Assembly (NCBI GenBank): GCA_034440575.1
Contig: JAOTOL010001304.1
Coordinates: 213,501 to 277,500, forward strand
From: Imbricaverruca yamaguchii
Lineage: Eukaryota; Arthropoda; Thecostraca; Neoverrucidae
DNA length: 64,000 nucleotides
Direction of reading: 5' to 3'
The notes under the pieces were generated by a model. It made no database searches. It had not been told where the DNA came from and saw nothing but the letters and a program-made list of their open reading frames with translations. Position numbers and translations under genes: made by a program. Numbering within the stretch: position 1 is the first letter of the stretch; each line of letters begins with the position of its first letter. Shown here one piece after another: positions 1-15,362 of the stretch.

Positions 1-146
1 ATCAGCTATCAGTACTCGAGCCTTCCCCGTAAGCCACCCTGCCTATCAGCGGGTGGTGGTGGAGTGGGGGTGGGGGTGGGGGTGCTGTGGGGTGTGCGAG
101 AGGCGTCTGGGGATGTGAGAAAAACCAAGTGTCGGAATTTGGATTT

Positions 147-219
147 TGAAATTTTAGCACCTCGTGCTAAAATTTCAGAATTCTCGTAGCAGAATTCTGC
201 TAGCACCTCGCGCTAGCAG
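147..219. repeat. three consecutive perfect hairpins
   Basis: Three inverted repeats follow each other almost without a gap. A 14-bp perfect stem (147-160 with 164-177) has a CTC loop, a 9-bp stem (176-184 with 191-199) has a CGTAGC loop, and an 8-bp stem (197-204 with 212-219) has a 7-nt loop. The first and third loops share the string CACCTCG, so the units look like degenerate copies of one palindrome. The function is unknown; a fold-back element end or cruciform-forming DNA is possible. Confidence 0.75.
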
Positions 220-1541
<1,322 letters not shown>

Positions 1542-4139
1542 TGTCCATATCCTAAGTTACCTCGTCCGATGACAAGTACATTGGCTATGTGATGTACTCT
1601 TTCTAGCACACATACATATCTCTCTAAGTAGAGGTTCCATGCCTGTGCATAATATTTCAAGTGGGCTCACAAATAGGCTCAGGAGTTTTCTTCATAACTT
1701 CCTTCCCTTATATCCCACACTCATATTAATTATTCCCAGAATTGCGCTGTTCCTAACTGAGGTCATTTTTCTGCTTAAAGGTCCTTTGAAACTAACACAT
1801 GTACATCTCTTTCTTGCTCAGCAGAATTAGCACCATTACAGAATGACTGAAACACCACATACAATAGCACTGTAGCTTAATGAAATCTAACCTAATCTTC
1901 GTCTTCTTTATCTATGAACAAAATGAAGTTGTCAGTTAATTGATGTTATGGTTTACAATTGGCATCTTGGTAGCTTAGTATGCTGGTGTGTCTGCTTTGG
2001 GTGCATCATCATCCCCCACATAAAAACATCCGCATCAGTGTTGCCACCTCCAGACAAGCATGCTCTGCTGAAAATTCCTGGATGCACCCTGCCCTGAAAT
2101 CCTGGTAACAATAGGTGGTTTCACGGTGGCTTTTCGCTTTCAGGTTATGTGGGCTCAGAAACAAGATAGAGCAAGCAGGCCTGGCATAGTAATTGGCATA
2201 CATTAGATGCAATCAGTAATTGTAATTCTCACAATAATTTGAAGAGCAAAATATGTGTTTCCCACAGTGTTGCTGAAATAAGAAGATTTTGGCGTCGGAA
2301 TATCAGCAAATTACAATACAATACACAATGCAATGCAATACATGTGTGTTGGTTCACATGCCGACTGCACTCAGCTCCATGAGATCAACACATGGATGCC
2401 AGATGACGACATTAACACTATGGTTGAATTAGCAAGGGGCACTGTTGAATCATTTCCTGGGTAAAAGATAAATTAAGTGACCACAGAAGCATACTAAATA
2501 TATGCCTGAATATATGCATGCATGCCTGATATTCCTGACATGCTCACATGACCTAAACAGTAAATAATTGCACCACAACTTACAAGTAGAGTGCTCAAAC
2601 ACCAACTGGTTTGTTTGATTGCTTCACATGAGAATATAGGCTTGGGAATATAAAAATGGTTTATTTCAAATGATGGCAAAAAAATTGTCTATCTAGTATA
2701 GTTTTCTGCCCACTACCAACAAACCATTCATTCCTGCGTTTGATGCAAAAGATGGCTTATACTTTTTAATGGCTTGAGCCGAAACGACATGAACAACATA
2801 GCATTAAGCGTAGCTACGCCACACGTTCGTAGCAGAAACACCATTTATGATATTTATGAAGTAATGAGTTTTAAACGCTTCTGAAGAAAAACGAATTACA
2901 TGGACTAAAGTGATGAATAAATTGCAACTAAATAGACCAATCAATTTTGAACCAGGTCAATCAAAATTTGCCCAACCTTACTGATAGTATTCGTGTACTA
3001 CGACTCTCCAGAGCTATGATTTCTGCCCAATGTTAAGTCAACGGGTTTTCACGACGAGAGAATCGCTGCGACCGTAATCAGCTGTTGCGGGCCCAACCGT
3101 ATCTAAAAAGGCCGTGGGTTGCAAGAACCACCCCCTGGACGGGCGAAAATGAATAATTACGATGGCCATGGGCAGGCTTTTCCAATGTACATAGCTATAG
3201 CATTCCATAAGTTGTAGCAGCTGCGACGCCTCTATGAAAACCATAGGTCGTCGGGCTTGTGGGTCGTTGACACAAATTCACCGGAAGCGTCCCGGAAGAT
3301 GCGTCACACCATGATAGGGAACACCATTGTGCTGCAGTTGCTACGTATGTGTTGGATTTCAATGTTTGATGACAACGTGGAGGGTCAGCTAAGGCTGTCG
3401 TTCAGGCGCAAGCTACCGGTCACCTGAGGAAGTGCCTGTAGAACTGACCAGAGGGGGCCGCAACAACAGTACTACCCTGATTAGCAGCTTGCACCGGTCA
3501 GTATTTCTGTGCAGTGTTTTGGCCATTAACATTTGTTTCTTATTAACAGAGAAGAAGACGATAATGGAACAGACGGAAGAGAGGTGAAGAGCGCAGTAAG
3601 TCGAGCTGGCCTACGTCGTCTTGACAATGCATTGTAGCTTGGTGCAAAGTTACAGCTGTGTAAATGGCGAACGTCGAACATTTCAATCGCGAGGGCCACC
3701 AACTGAAACTTGAAAAAAAAGTTGTTTAACTTCTATCTTAAGCAACTTCGCTCATCGAGACCGTTCATAACAGATGCAGGTTGATATAGTTTTATCTTGA
3801 TTAATTCTCAAGATACAAATTAATTTAAAGTAAAAACAACTGAACTTTCTGGCTCAGTGCGCGGCCCCTATACCAGTGAGAAATATGTATGTGTTGGTGC
3901 CAATGAACTCCATAGGGCTCATATATTGTGAAAGCCTGCTCAAGCTCGCTTCCATGCATTTGGCGAACTGAACACACCTAGTAAGGCGTGATACATTCCA
4001 GCTAGCCCATGGTATAGTTGCATGACATGAATGGACCTACAACTCCAATGCCCTCTGATTGATTTCGAGCGGTGATCTGCAGTCAGTCCGAACACAATCG
4101 ACTACCAACCAAAACTGAACAGTTCGTGATCTCGTGAGG
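1542..4139. other. non-coding AT-rich DNA
   Basis: No supportable gene is seen. Open frames are short (under 70 codons), overlap on both strands and lack family signatures. The 3030-3250 part is somewhat more GC-rich but shows no coding signal I can recognise. Confidence 0.55.
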
Positions 4140-4158
4140 TTACGACATCGATTCCCAC

Positions 4159-4301
4159 CTGGCATCCTGGTCCTGCTGGTCGCAGTCTTGAAGCCGGTTC
4201 AGTTCGCCGATGGTGGACAGACCGAGCTGGAACTTGCACCGCGCCGTGTCGTCGTTCTGCAGCCACGTCTCGGTCGCCATCGCGCCGGGTTCGGCTGGCA
4301 T
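4159..4301 (-). CDS. candidate first coding exon, unidentified
   Basis: A GC- and CpG-rich island carries a minus-strand open frame starting at ATG 4301 (MPAEPGAM...), with a second ATG at 4280. It encodes a hydrophilic stretch with two cysteines about 18 residues apart (CKFQLGL ... LQDC). The frame meets a plausible splice donor (CAG|GTGGGA) after 4159; without splicing it stops at 4140-4142, giving 53 residues. I do not recognise the protein and no matching downstream exon was found. A CpG-rich promoter with a chance ORF is the main alternative, and the plus-strand frames over the same DNA look like shadows. Confidence 0.25.
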
Positions 4302-6389
<2,088 letters not shown>

Positions 6390-8160
6390 TGCAACAGGTA
6401 CATGAGATGGTTGAAGAGCTGAGCAAGCAGTTTAAATCAGTGTTTACATTGGAAGATGTGACCAATCTGCCGACCGTACACCATAGTTAAGTGACATGTG
6501 ATCTGATAAATGATGTTGATTTCATTGATAGTGATGTTGTTTACAATCATATCAGGTAAATAAAGCCAAACAAGGCAGCAGGACCTGATGAAATTTATGC
6601 TAGGGTGCTGCGGGAAACTGAAAAGGAACCGACATTTCCACTTAGTATAATATTTTGTAGATCAGTTTCACAAAATGAAATTCCAACCGATTGGAAAAGG
6701 GCAAATGTAGTTCCTATTTTCAAGAAAGGAGAAAGAGGGAAAGTTGAAAACTATAGGCCAGTAAGTCTCACATCCCTAGTCTGCAAGGTACTCGAATCAA
6801 TTATCAAGGATGGAATAGTTAGTTATCTGGAAGGTAGCAGATTGATTCAAGATACTCAACATGGGTTTAGAAAAGGACGATCGTGTCTCACAAATCTCTT
6901 GGACTTTTTGAACTTCGCCACAGAACAATTTGATCGGGGAAATTAGGTTGATGTAGCATATCTTGACTTTAGTAAGGCCTTTGACAAGGTACCCCATAAA
7001 CGGTTAATGATACAGCTTCAGTCCCATGGTATTGCAGGTAACATCTTAAAATGGATAGAGTTGTGGCTTTCAGATAGACAGCGAAGAGTGATGCTAAATG
7101 GTACAAAGTCATCATGGCAAAATGTTCTTAGTGGAGTCCCCCAGGGGTCAGTACTGGGGCCACTACTGCTCATTATATTTGTAAATAACATTGAAAGTGG
7201 CCTAAACAGTAAAGTTTTGAAATTTGCGGATGATTTGAAGGTCTTTAGGGCAATAACAGGTCAAGATGAGCATATCTCGCTGCAAAAAGACAGACGAACT
7301 TGTGAAGTGGTTCGAAGAATGGCAAATGAAATTTAATTTTGATAAGTGCAAAATCATGCATGTAGGTAAGCAGCATATGAAGGCTCCATACTTGATTGGT
7401 GGCCAGGTGCTATCAGTGACTCAACAGAAGGCTTTAGGTGTTATTCTAAACACAAAATTGGGGGCATCAGAACAGACCAAGGAAGCCAGGAAGAAGGCAC
7501 TGAGAATGATCGGGGCAATAAATAGGAGTGTATCATACAGAAGTGAGGAAGTCATCAGGAAGCTTTACTGTGCATATGTCAGGCCACATTTGGAATACTG
7601 CATCCAAGCTTGGTCTCTTAGCTATGAAAAAGATTGTTGGCTTTTAGAGAGTACAAAAGAGGGCTACAAAAATGGTTAAAGGCATAAGCAACCTGGCATA
7701 TGAGGAAAGATTGAAGAAATTGAACATGTTTTCACATAGATATAGAGGGCTGAGAGGAGATCTTTTCGAGGTCTTTAAATTTGTCCATGGTCTGGAGAGG
7801 GGATATCTTGGGGAAATGTTTGAATTGAACAGGAATCATGCAATTAGAGGTCATAAATTCAAAATTAAAGTTAACCACAGCAGAGCAAGGTTAAGGCAGA
7901 CTTTCTTCAGCAACAGGGTAGTAGAACACTGGAACCAGCTGCCAAAAAACATTGTCAGTAGCAGCACATTGAGCATCTTTAAAAACAGCATAGACAATCA
8001 TTATAAGAATAGAGGGCTTGCTTTTCAGTATTACAGGGAGGGCTGATTGACAGATTGGGGGGGGGGGGGCAACTGGTTCAGTGTACAGAGTGCAACCAAG
8101 AAGGGCCCTTTTGGCTCATAGTTGCACTAATCTTTTGTCTTTATGTCTTTATGTCTTTAG
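6390..8160 (+). mobile_element. 5'-truncated CR1-like LINE, broken reverse transcriptase
   Basis: This is the remnant of ORF2 of a non-LTR retrotransposon. Readable blocks in order are: NKAAGPDEI (about 6575), the RT start with NYRPVSL, QHGFRKGRSC, LDFSKAFDKVPH, SGVPQGSVLGP, the catalytic FADD (about 7225), and the C-terminal region with VRPHLEYC, YEERLKKL, and FFSNRVVEHWNQLP ending at the stop near 8046. The frame is broken by TAA/TAG stops near 6488, 6558 and 6944 and by frameshifts near 7260 and 7670, so it is inactive. The 3' end carries three 8-bp units (GTCTTTAT/G, 8137-8160). Short 3' terminal repeats of this size are typical of CR1-clade elements. A second copy at 37920-39905 is very similar. 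The endonuclease part is missing here. Confidence 0.85.
8137..8160 (+). repeat. 8-bp 3' terminal microsatellite of the CR1-like element
   Basis: Three units of GTCTTTA(T/G) mark the end of the LINE. They support CR1-group assignment and fix the 3' boundary. Confidence 0.6.
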
Positions 8161-8348
8161 GTACATCCTATGCCCAGGTGGTCATAGGCTACCAGGCAAC
8201 TGAGGCTTAACCTGATGTAGAGGTGGCTGTGATACCCGCATATGGGAGTGTTACTAGGGAACTGAGGAGGACTAGTTCTGGTAGATCACAAGAAGGGCAG
8301 TGCCAGGAGCCCAGTTTCGGTGGGTTGACACGTTTCCTGTCTGATAAT

Positions 8349-8541
8349 CCTTGATCCTGTGCCTATGATCATTTATCTTGTACATATAATCATTGATAAT
8401 TTACCCATGATCCCTGATCCTGTAGCTATTCTCCCTGGTCCTGTACCCATGATCCCTGATCATGTGCCTACGATCCCTGATCATGTACTTATGATCCCTT
8501 ATCCTTTGCCCATGATCCCTGATCATGTGCCTAGTGTCCTG
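8349..8541 (+). repeat. 21-bp tandem repeat, about 9 copies
   Basis: Units resemble CCCATGATCCCTGATCATGTG with substitutions and are more degenerate at the 5' end. The period is divisible by three, so one frame reads as PMIPDHV-like heptapeptides, but there is no gene context. It lies about 120 bp upstream of the promoter of JHBP-like gene 1. Confidence 0.85.
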
Positions 8542-8661
8542 GAGTCGTGTGGTATGCAATTAGCCGTCAATCGTCATGGCGCCGCAGGCCGGTCAATGAG
8601 AAACAAACAATTGTAAAGCATAGCCAAAAGCTCTCGACTTCTGACACTGTCACCACGCCCC

Positions 8662-8698
8662 TATAAAGCAGCTTTCCTGGTCGGGCGACGGTGCAGTC
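8662..8698 (+). promoter_or_regulatory. TATA box and initiator of JHBP-like gene 1
   Basis: TATAAAG at 8662-8668 is followed 33 bp later by GCAGTC (A at 8695), a fair match to the arthropod initiator TCAGTY. Spacing is normal for a focused TATA promoter and predicts a 5' leader of about 66 nt before the ATG at 8761. Confidence 0.55.
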
Positions 8699-8760
8699 TG
8701 CGGTCAGCAGTGGCCACGCCTGGGCGCAGACTCGCCTGTCTCGCGCCGCACACATCCAGC

Positions 8761-9384
8761 ATGAAGAGCGCCCCGCGTGCTGTGCTTGCTGTCCTGGCTT
8801 GTGCGGCCGTGGTGCACGCGGACGCGCCGTCGTTCCTCGACGACTTCAACCCGTTCGACTTCGTGCCCAAGGAGTGCCTGTCGAATCCGTCCAACGACGA
8901 TCTGGCCGGCTGCCTTCAGGGCCGCATCTCCACCATCCTGGACATCGGCCGCTCCCTCCTCGGCGGTGGCGTGCCGCACGGCAACCAGGTGGTGTCGCTC
9001 GACCCCCTGGAGTTGCCTGACGTGAAGGACCCGGCCAACAGGGACCCCAAGTGGCGCGTGAGCGGCATAAAGATATCGGGCCTGCTGGACGTGAAGCTGG
9101 AGTCGCTGCGACTGGCGGGCAACACGGTCGGCGTCGAGGTCAGCTTCCCGTCGCTGGTCGGCCAGGCCGACCTCAACTTCAAGGCGCTGTCGTTCAAGCC
9201 GAACATCGCGCTGGAGGTGAACAAGCCGCGCATGCAGCTGACCGCCGACTGGGTGTTCACGCCGCAGGGCGGCATGCGGGTCAGCAGGGTCACGCCGGCG
9301 TTCCTCAACGAGGGCCTGTCGGTCCGCCTGAGGAACGTGTCAACACTGACATCGTGGGATCCCGTCTGGGACGAACAGGAGTGA
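8761..9384 (+). CDS. secreted takeout/JHBP-like protein 1
   Basis: A 207-residue protein in one exon. Residues 1-20 form a signal peptide (charged start, then an Ala/Val/Leu core ending near VHA), so it should be secreted. The mature part has a C39-x11-C51 pair, then GGGVPHGNQVVSLDPLELPD (71-87), WRVSGIKISGLLDVKLESL, and TADW at 161-164. This order fits the N-terminal half of the takeout/haemolymph JHBP family, which binds small lipids in a tubular TULIP fold. The protein is about 40 residues shorter than typical takeout proteins and lacks an obvious final helix. I start at 8761 rather than the in-frame ATG at 8710 because only the former opens with a signal peptide and follows the TATA/initiator at the right distance. 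The C-terminus is acidic (WDEQE). The ligand is unknown; family assignment is by eye, and the gene itself is well supported by the two paralogues. Confidence 0.78.
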   Translation: MKSAPRAVLAVLACAAVVHADAPSFLDDFNPFDFVPKECLSNPSNDDLAGCLQGRISTILDIGRSLLGGGVPHGNQVVSLDPLELPDVKDPANRDPKWRVSGIKISGLLDVKLESLRLAGNTVGVEVSFPSLVGQADLNFKALSFKPNIALEVNKPRMQLTADWVFTPQGGMRVSRVTPAFLNEGLSVRLRNVSTLTSWDPVWDEQE

Positions 9385-11329
9385 GGCTGCCAGGTCGGCT
9401 CCTGGTGTCTGTACTTTGTACTGCTCTTGTGTATGCAGATGTGTGTTTGTGTGCTGCACGTAGTGGCATAGGGGGCGCAAGCCGCTTCAGAAATTGTTTC
9501 AAATACTGAACCATGAATGTGAATTTATTCCATTGCGTGTTTGCCGTGTTTCGTTGATGAATGTCGTTACTTATTCTTATTTGTTGAGCTGATTGAGTGG
9601 AATCGGATACAATTCGTGCAGATAAGCTATAATGTGAATATACGTCGCCGATCGATAGCTTCTTTCGGGAGTTTCCTTACTTAGATAGCATGGATGAACG
9701 CAATGAGACTGAAACGGCATGCTTGCTAAGCCACTATTTTGTTCCGTGAGTCGGTAGTCCCTTTTGGTCCAAATTCTGCGCTCATGTTTAATCGGTGATA
9801 AGCCTGATGAATTGATGTTAACAGCGCACTCCTAATAAATGAATAAGTAAAAATTATATGCCTGCTCATTTTACAAGACTACAAGACTTCACTCGGTATC
9901 AAATACAAAATGGTCGAAAATTACCTTCTGTATATCACGGCATTGCTATGCGAAACGTAAACTATTGCCCCATGACGTAGTATACATTTGCAATTGCGCT
10001 TTGCGGTTACTGACCAATTGACCTATTCACCATGCATATCTTATGAGCTGGGCATATATGGGGAGGGAAGCTTCCAGCTTCTTGTCTTCTTGTCCGTGAA
10101 ATTTGCTGATGTATTATCCTTGTGCTCACCCAAAGGGTCAATACACGTAGTGCGATGCATCTCGCATTTATGACTCTCGTCGACGTTCGTTCTCTGATTG
10201 AGCGCGCAACGGTTTCACAAATTCATAATGCAATAGCTTTGGCATCGTCATTCGTCTACTTCATCGGCAGGAATACTCAAATGTGACCAAATTACGAGAA
10301 CGTAGGCCATCATCATCTCAGGGCCGAGCGCATGGTGTGCTTTTTTGTTGCTTTCGTTGACCACTGTTGGAAGGAAATTTGGGCGTGTAATCAGAACGTT
10401 GTTGAAGGCCAAGGCATGTAAATGAACGGGTTTAAACTGCTTGAAGGCTCAAAAATTAAAGGGTGGCTTTTGCAAAAAGTAAAGCTCTTAATTTTTTGCA
10501 TGATTCGTCGAACACATTTAGAGACTACCCCCATGCATAAATATACAGCAAGCACTTTAAACAGCAACATTTCGTTTTGTTTCAAACGAAGTGCACGACT
10601 GGTATCCTGAACATTCTGAACATCTAATACAACGTTTCTGTGCATGAGGTGCTGCCAGCCTCAGGGATACTGAAATCGATTTTTGTCGGGCTGAAAAAAA
10701 AGATGTTTGTCATGTGCTGTATGATGCGTTAGGACTGCTATCCAAACGCGTCGTGATGTACAGTGAGGCAGCCGGTACACGTATATTAGTGTTCCAGAAG
10801 AAATGCCAAGTATCACTTGGATCCCAAATTATAAAAAATAACGCATCACAAGCAGACCGGGTAATGCTGTCAAACAGTCACTGACATTAAGCATCACCAA
10901 TTACAGCCCACGATTGTCATTCCAAACACGAACCGGATTCGTTATCCTGGGAGCAAATCCTGGCGACTACTTGATCACCGTGCTGCTTCGGGACCAGAGT
11001 TATTAGTTGCTTAGGCATCTTGAAGCAACGTACATAATTTATCGCCTGCCCGAAGATGGTTCATATATTCTGCTTTCCAGTTTGTCTGGTTCAGCTGACA
11101 TGCCACATGACGAGTGGTACACATTGTTGACTGAGGTCGTCGCTTCTCGAGGCTACATGTTGATTGCAGCTTATTTCGAGCACTATTGGGTGGGTCTCAC
11201 TGATCCGGGGCTGGACAATTGCTTTCATCCTGTCAACGACTTTGTCCTCTCAATGACTCAATGACTCAAAGTTCGGCGAACGCTATTCGACAGTCCTTGA
11301 AATGCGCTACCGACAATAGGCGGTGTAAT
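9385..11329. other. 3' flank and non-coding DNA
   Basis: AT-rich sequence without a supportable gene. Short frames at 10391-10645 and 11007-11264 have no recognisable domains. Confidence 0.5.
9834..9839 (+). promoter_or_regulatory. candidate polyadenylation signal of JHBP-like gene 1
   Basis: The first AATAAA downstream of the stop codon, giving a 3' UTR of about 470 nt. No transcript evidence is available. Confidence 0.35.
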
Positions 11330-11555
11330 TTAAGGTCATGTCAACCGAAACTTAGGTCAAGGTCACGAAGTCATGACCTCAGATCAAGGTCATGAAGTCG
11401 CCTAGGAAGGTCATGCAATGTATCAATCGACACGTCTTGCCGATACAAGCACAATGACGGTAAATTCAGCCTTCTACCTCAATGCAGTGCGATATAATGC
11501 GCAGATATGTGTAGTGATCTCAGGTGACCTCAGAGACCTTGGTGAGGTCACTGAG
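11330..11555. repeat. cluster of AGGTCA half-sites
   Basis: At least seven AGGTCA or TGACCT hexamers occur in about 225 bp, several as TCAAGGTCA, the extended monomer site bound by FTZ-F1/ERR-type nuclear receptors. Spacing is irregular, so this may be an old repeat rather than a tuned enhancer. The same hexamers occur in the TTAA-flanked elements of this window. Confidence 0.5.
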
Positions 11556-12029
11556 CAAAAATATCACCGGTAGCATTGAGCATAGCTTCCATCCACATGC
11601 CACAACCGTTGCGAAATCATTCCGAGCGCAAATATGTAACCAGGAAACTTTTGTATATTTTACCATAGCCCTATAATGGGGATGCCATGGCCGGGACCTG
11701 ACCTAAGGTCCAATGCTACGAAGAAAAAGCCAGATATACATATTATGGCCCCTGATGAGATCATGATATGCTACAAGTTTGAAATCAATCGCCCAATTAT
11801 TGTGGAAGTTATGGCACCTAGAACTCCGAGTGTAGTTTGGTCACTTCGCCTGACCTGGTGACTTGACTTGAGATGACCCAGGACTAAAAATGTGTGAGGA
11901 TATGTGTAAAAAAATCAATAAATAGCTATGGGAGGTTTGGCCTTGCTAACCCGATTAGTTTGGCGGCAAATGAGGAAAAATTGGAGGGGGCAGATATCTG
12001 CCCCCCCCCCCGGACGTGCGCGGGTTAAC
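11556..12029. other. non-coding DNA
   Basis: No gene seen. The stretch at about 11945-12028 begins with CTAACCCG and ends with GCGCGGGTTAAC, resembling the ends of the TTAA-flanked element family described at 13744. Confidence 0.45.
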
Positions 12030-12275
12030 ATGAACACCCCACAGCCAAAAACATGATGTCAGTTGTGATCCCCGTAGAAACCCTAGTGACGTCACTTTTA
12101 GGGGGATAAAGCTTTCGGGTGGCTAAGGGCCCACTCGCCTTGCGTCTTCCGATGACACCTCTTTCGTTTTCGTCTAACGCTTAGTTTGGATATTAGAGGG
12201 AGCATACAAGTATACACACTCCCCCTCCCGAGACGGGTGTAAGGATCTGACCGGAAAGAAGGCGAAAATTTAAAA
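12030..12275 (+). mobile_element. 3' fragment of TTAA-flanked non-autonomous element
   Basis: Homologous to the last about 250 bp of the copies at 13744-14561 and 19045-19887: the shared run begins at AGCCAAAAACAT, passes through GTGACGTCACTTTT, GATGACACCTCTTTCG and CCCGAGACGG, and ends at GATCTGACCGGA. The 5' two-thirds are missing. Confidence 0.75.
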
Positions 12276-13743
12276 AAACGACTCAAGTAGCCACAGCTTC
12301 ACAAAGAACACTCGCACATGGTACCACATTTAGTCCATGCTAGCATGCATCATTGTTCTGTTTCTGAGCCATCCTACTGCCAATACTGCAACTTTGAAAC
12401 GCTCTCGGGACATTTAAGCGACTCATGCTGCTGTACCCTGTTAATATTCATAATTCCTGACAGCTGTTATTGTCCTTGAATGGACGAAATATAAATCAGG
12501 TATGAACCATTACCCATCAAAAAGAAAACTGAACAAATTATATGCGCCACCATAGCATTCAAGGAGACGCCATCACTGCTATTTTTACGTTTTTCGTTAT
12601 CCAGACTAATCGGCAAGAAACATGTCAAGAGCGCACATTCGGGTGCCACTGGTATTTAAAGTTCTCGATTCGCATCTTAACTTTACCACAATTTTACAAG
12701 AAATGTTGTAATTAGGAAGCAAATCTAATGAACTCTAATCCGACACCCATGCAGCCAACTTGGTATGCCTAACGAACCAACAGTCATCAGATCTGAAATA
12801 TGCTTGCTAATGTCGACCGACTCAATTTGAAGCGGAAACATCCCCATAGCACTTCTGCACATGCTCTGTAGCATGATTATTTGTGTTTATGTTGCGCAAG
12901 AGGCTGGCTACCTTGCGTGTTTTAGACGCAAAAGTGCAAGACACTTGGATTTTCCGCCACAGACATTCTGGGCTGAATGCGAGGACATGGGTGGGGTTTC
13001 AAGCACGGAACCGCCCTCCATCACGTTCGTTGCTTTCATTTTCCCTGTACTACCAGTTCATGCTGAATTGCATTATCTTATGGCGCTGTTATTGAGGAAC
13101 ATCTGACACAAGGAGTAGACTTACCGGTAAACTGACCGCCTGCCGCAAAACCGTAAAACAGGAAAACTGTCATCAGATGTCACGCATTGTCTAGGTTGCT
13201 AGCTTGCGTACAGTTGAGCTATGGCTTAAGTGCGAGAAAATCCAGGTCAGGAATCATTAACCATTTCTTGGGGTTGCATTTGTCCCGAATGAGCAAACAC
13301 TAGGTGCGAACCTTTCACCATGAAAAAGTGATGCATGCACCTGCGTATGACTGATTTTCTCGTCAGCATACGTGATTGATTTCGGATTATTATACCGGAA
13401 CGATTCGTTTGTTTTGCCAGGCACACATTTGTCCGCACTACGGATGTATATATATGTACACAGTTTCTGACCTGAGGTCGTGTCGATTTCTGCGATGTTT
13501 CTCGCCGCATTCAGTGCTAAATATTGGATTTGGAGCAACTCGTTCACGTGGAAAGTGATTTAAAAAACCGACATAGTGACACCGGTGTAACACCAGTGTG
13601 CCACCCGTGTCACACGCTAATGAGACCCTGAGAGAAATGAGAGTATCGGGCGGCAGATCACTCGGGCTGGGTCCGGTGCCATATACAGCTGCGTTCTGCC
13701 TATTATTCAGTGGAAAAATTCGGCTTGGCAATCCAACCTGATC
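12276..13743. other. non-coding AT-rich DNA
   Basis: Only short frames without domains on either strand. No RNA gene or clear repeat was found. Confidence 0.5.
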
Positions 13744-14561
13744 TTAACCCCTCCCGTCTCGGGTGGGGGGGGGGGTCTTCAACCGCCCCCTCAGGTTTTT
13801 CGCGGATAGTGAACGAACGGCACGCGGCAGCGCGCCAAAATTTGGCATACCTTTTTGCACATCAATTTGGCATGGTGTTGCAAAATTTTGAAGTCGGATC
13901 TTTCTGGGTCAACGAGTTAGGCAAGGTCAAGTGAGGACACCTCCAAAAACGTTCAACCAGTCGTCACGTTTTAACGTATACAGATATTTTAATGAAACTT
14001 TCAGCGTTTGCTTATCTTTAGGAATGCAACAATACGTACGAGCGGAATTTTTCATTTTTCCGTTTTTGACTACATATATTTCGTATATTTGCCTATTGCA
14101 GTTCAAATCGCAGATTCTGGCTAAAGTAAGCATTTTTGATTTGGGAAAGTTGACTTCCAACAACGTTTATCGGTCTGCTCTACCCATTAGAAAAGGAAAA
14201 CTTGAAAACTCGAAATTTTGAAATAAAAAAGGGGGTATCGTACAATTCTATGGCCCTGGTCGATTTCGCTGTCCTTTTCTGATTCCAATTTTTCTTTCTT
14301 TCAAATATCCCCCAAAATGAACTCCCGAGAGCCAAAAACATAATGTAAGTCGTGATAAGTCGTGAAAATCTAGCCCCCTAGTGACGTCACTTTTTGTTTA
14401 TTTTTTTCGGGAGTTGATCCAGACCCTACTCGTCGAGCGCTTTCCGATGACACCTCTTTTGTTTTCGTACGACGATTAGTTTGTATTTTAGAGGGGGTTG
14501 CTATCCGCCCCCCCCCCGAGACGGGGTGTGAGGATCTGACCGGAGAGACGGCGCGGGTTAA
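13744..14561 (+). mobile_element. complete TTAA-flanked non-autonomous element, copy 1
   Basis: An 818-bp element without coding capacity. It begins TTAACCC-CTCCCGTCTCGGG and ends CCCGAGACGGGGTG then GCGCGGGTTAA, so its termini are imperfect inverted repeats flanked by TTAA. TTAA ends are the hallmark of piggyBac-type insertion, which suggests a MITE-like derivative; no transposase is present to confirm it. Near the 5' end it carries AGGTCA-type hexamers (about 13915-13935). A second complete copy and two fragments are present in the window. Confidence 0.7.
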
Positions 14562-15108
14562 CCTATTGGTAAATACCCATTCCATACTTTTTGCTGTGGC
14601 CAAAATTTAAATCCCTTGACATGTTGTTCCCGTATGTCATTCGAGGCTACACCGAAGTCATTTCAAAGCTTTTACAAGCTATGGAATACCATGTTTTACA
14701 TGGCCGACTGCGATTACAGCACGCTCGGTTTATTACGCATGCACGCTAGCCATATGAGATGTTAATTTTCTTGCACGGGCATATGCTACCAGTCGATGTC
14801 TAATCGGCCACTCTGGTTGAAATACACCTGGCGAATGGACGGATCTGAGTTCGCATATGCCAGATGTTTCGCAATATATTCACCTTTGACCTTCTACTGA
14901 CTGATGTAGCGTGTCGACATCGAGTATCACTTGGTTCATCCCATGACACGCAATGCGTTGGCTTTCCAATTTGTCATTTTTGTTCGGTGGTTCGATCTGT
15001 ATCGAGCAAGCTGACCGGAGGTGAGGAGCCCTCTCACATGTCTCAAGAAAAATAGTTCCACTGAATTCGACATGTCATACATCCAGGGATGCGGAGGCGG
15101 GAAAATTT
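14562..15108. other. non-coding DNA
   Basis: No gene or repeat that I can support. Confidence 0.5.
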
Positions 15109-15362
15109 TGGACGGCTCCGGCTCCGACTCCGGCTCCGGGGAAGTATCCCGGCTCCGGTTCCGGCTCCGGCTCCGGGCAAAACGTACCGGCTCCGGCGGC
15201 TCCGGCTCCGGCTCCGTACATCCCAAACGTGAGCCGCCCCGCTTTTGACGGCTCCGGCTCCGACTCCGGCTCAGAGTAAAATGTCCCGGCGGCTCTGGCT
15301 CCGACTCCGGCTCCGGGCAAAATGTTCCGGCTCCGGGGCTCCGGCCCGGCTCCGGCTCCGCA
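15109..15362. repeat. GGCTCC hexanucleotide repeat blocks
   Basis: Runs of GGCTCC/GACTCC hexamers are separated by short spacers such as CGGGCAAAATGTTCC, giving a higher-order arrangement. The hexamer keeps all frames open (Gly-Ser or Glu-Pro runs); no gene is implied. Confidence 0.85.
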
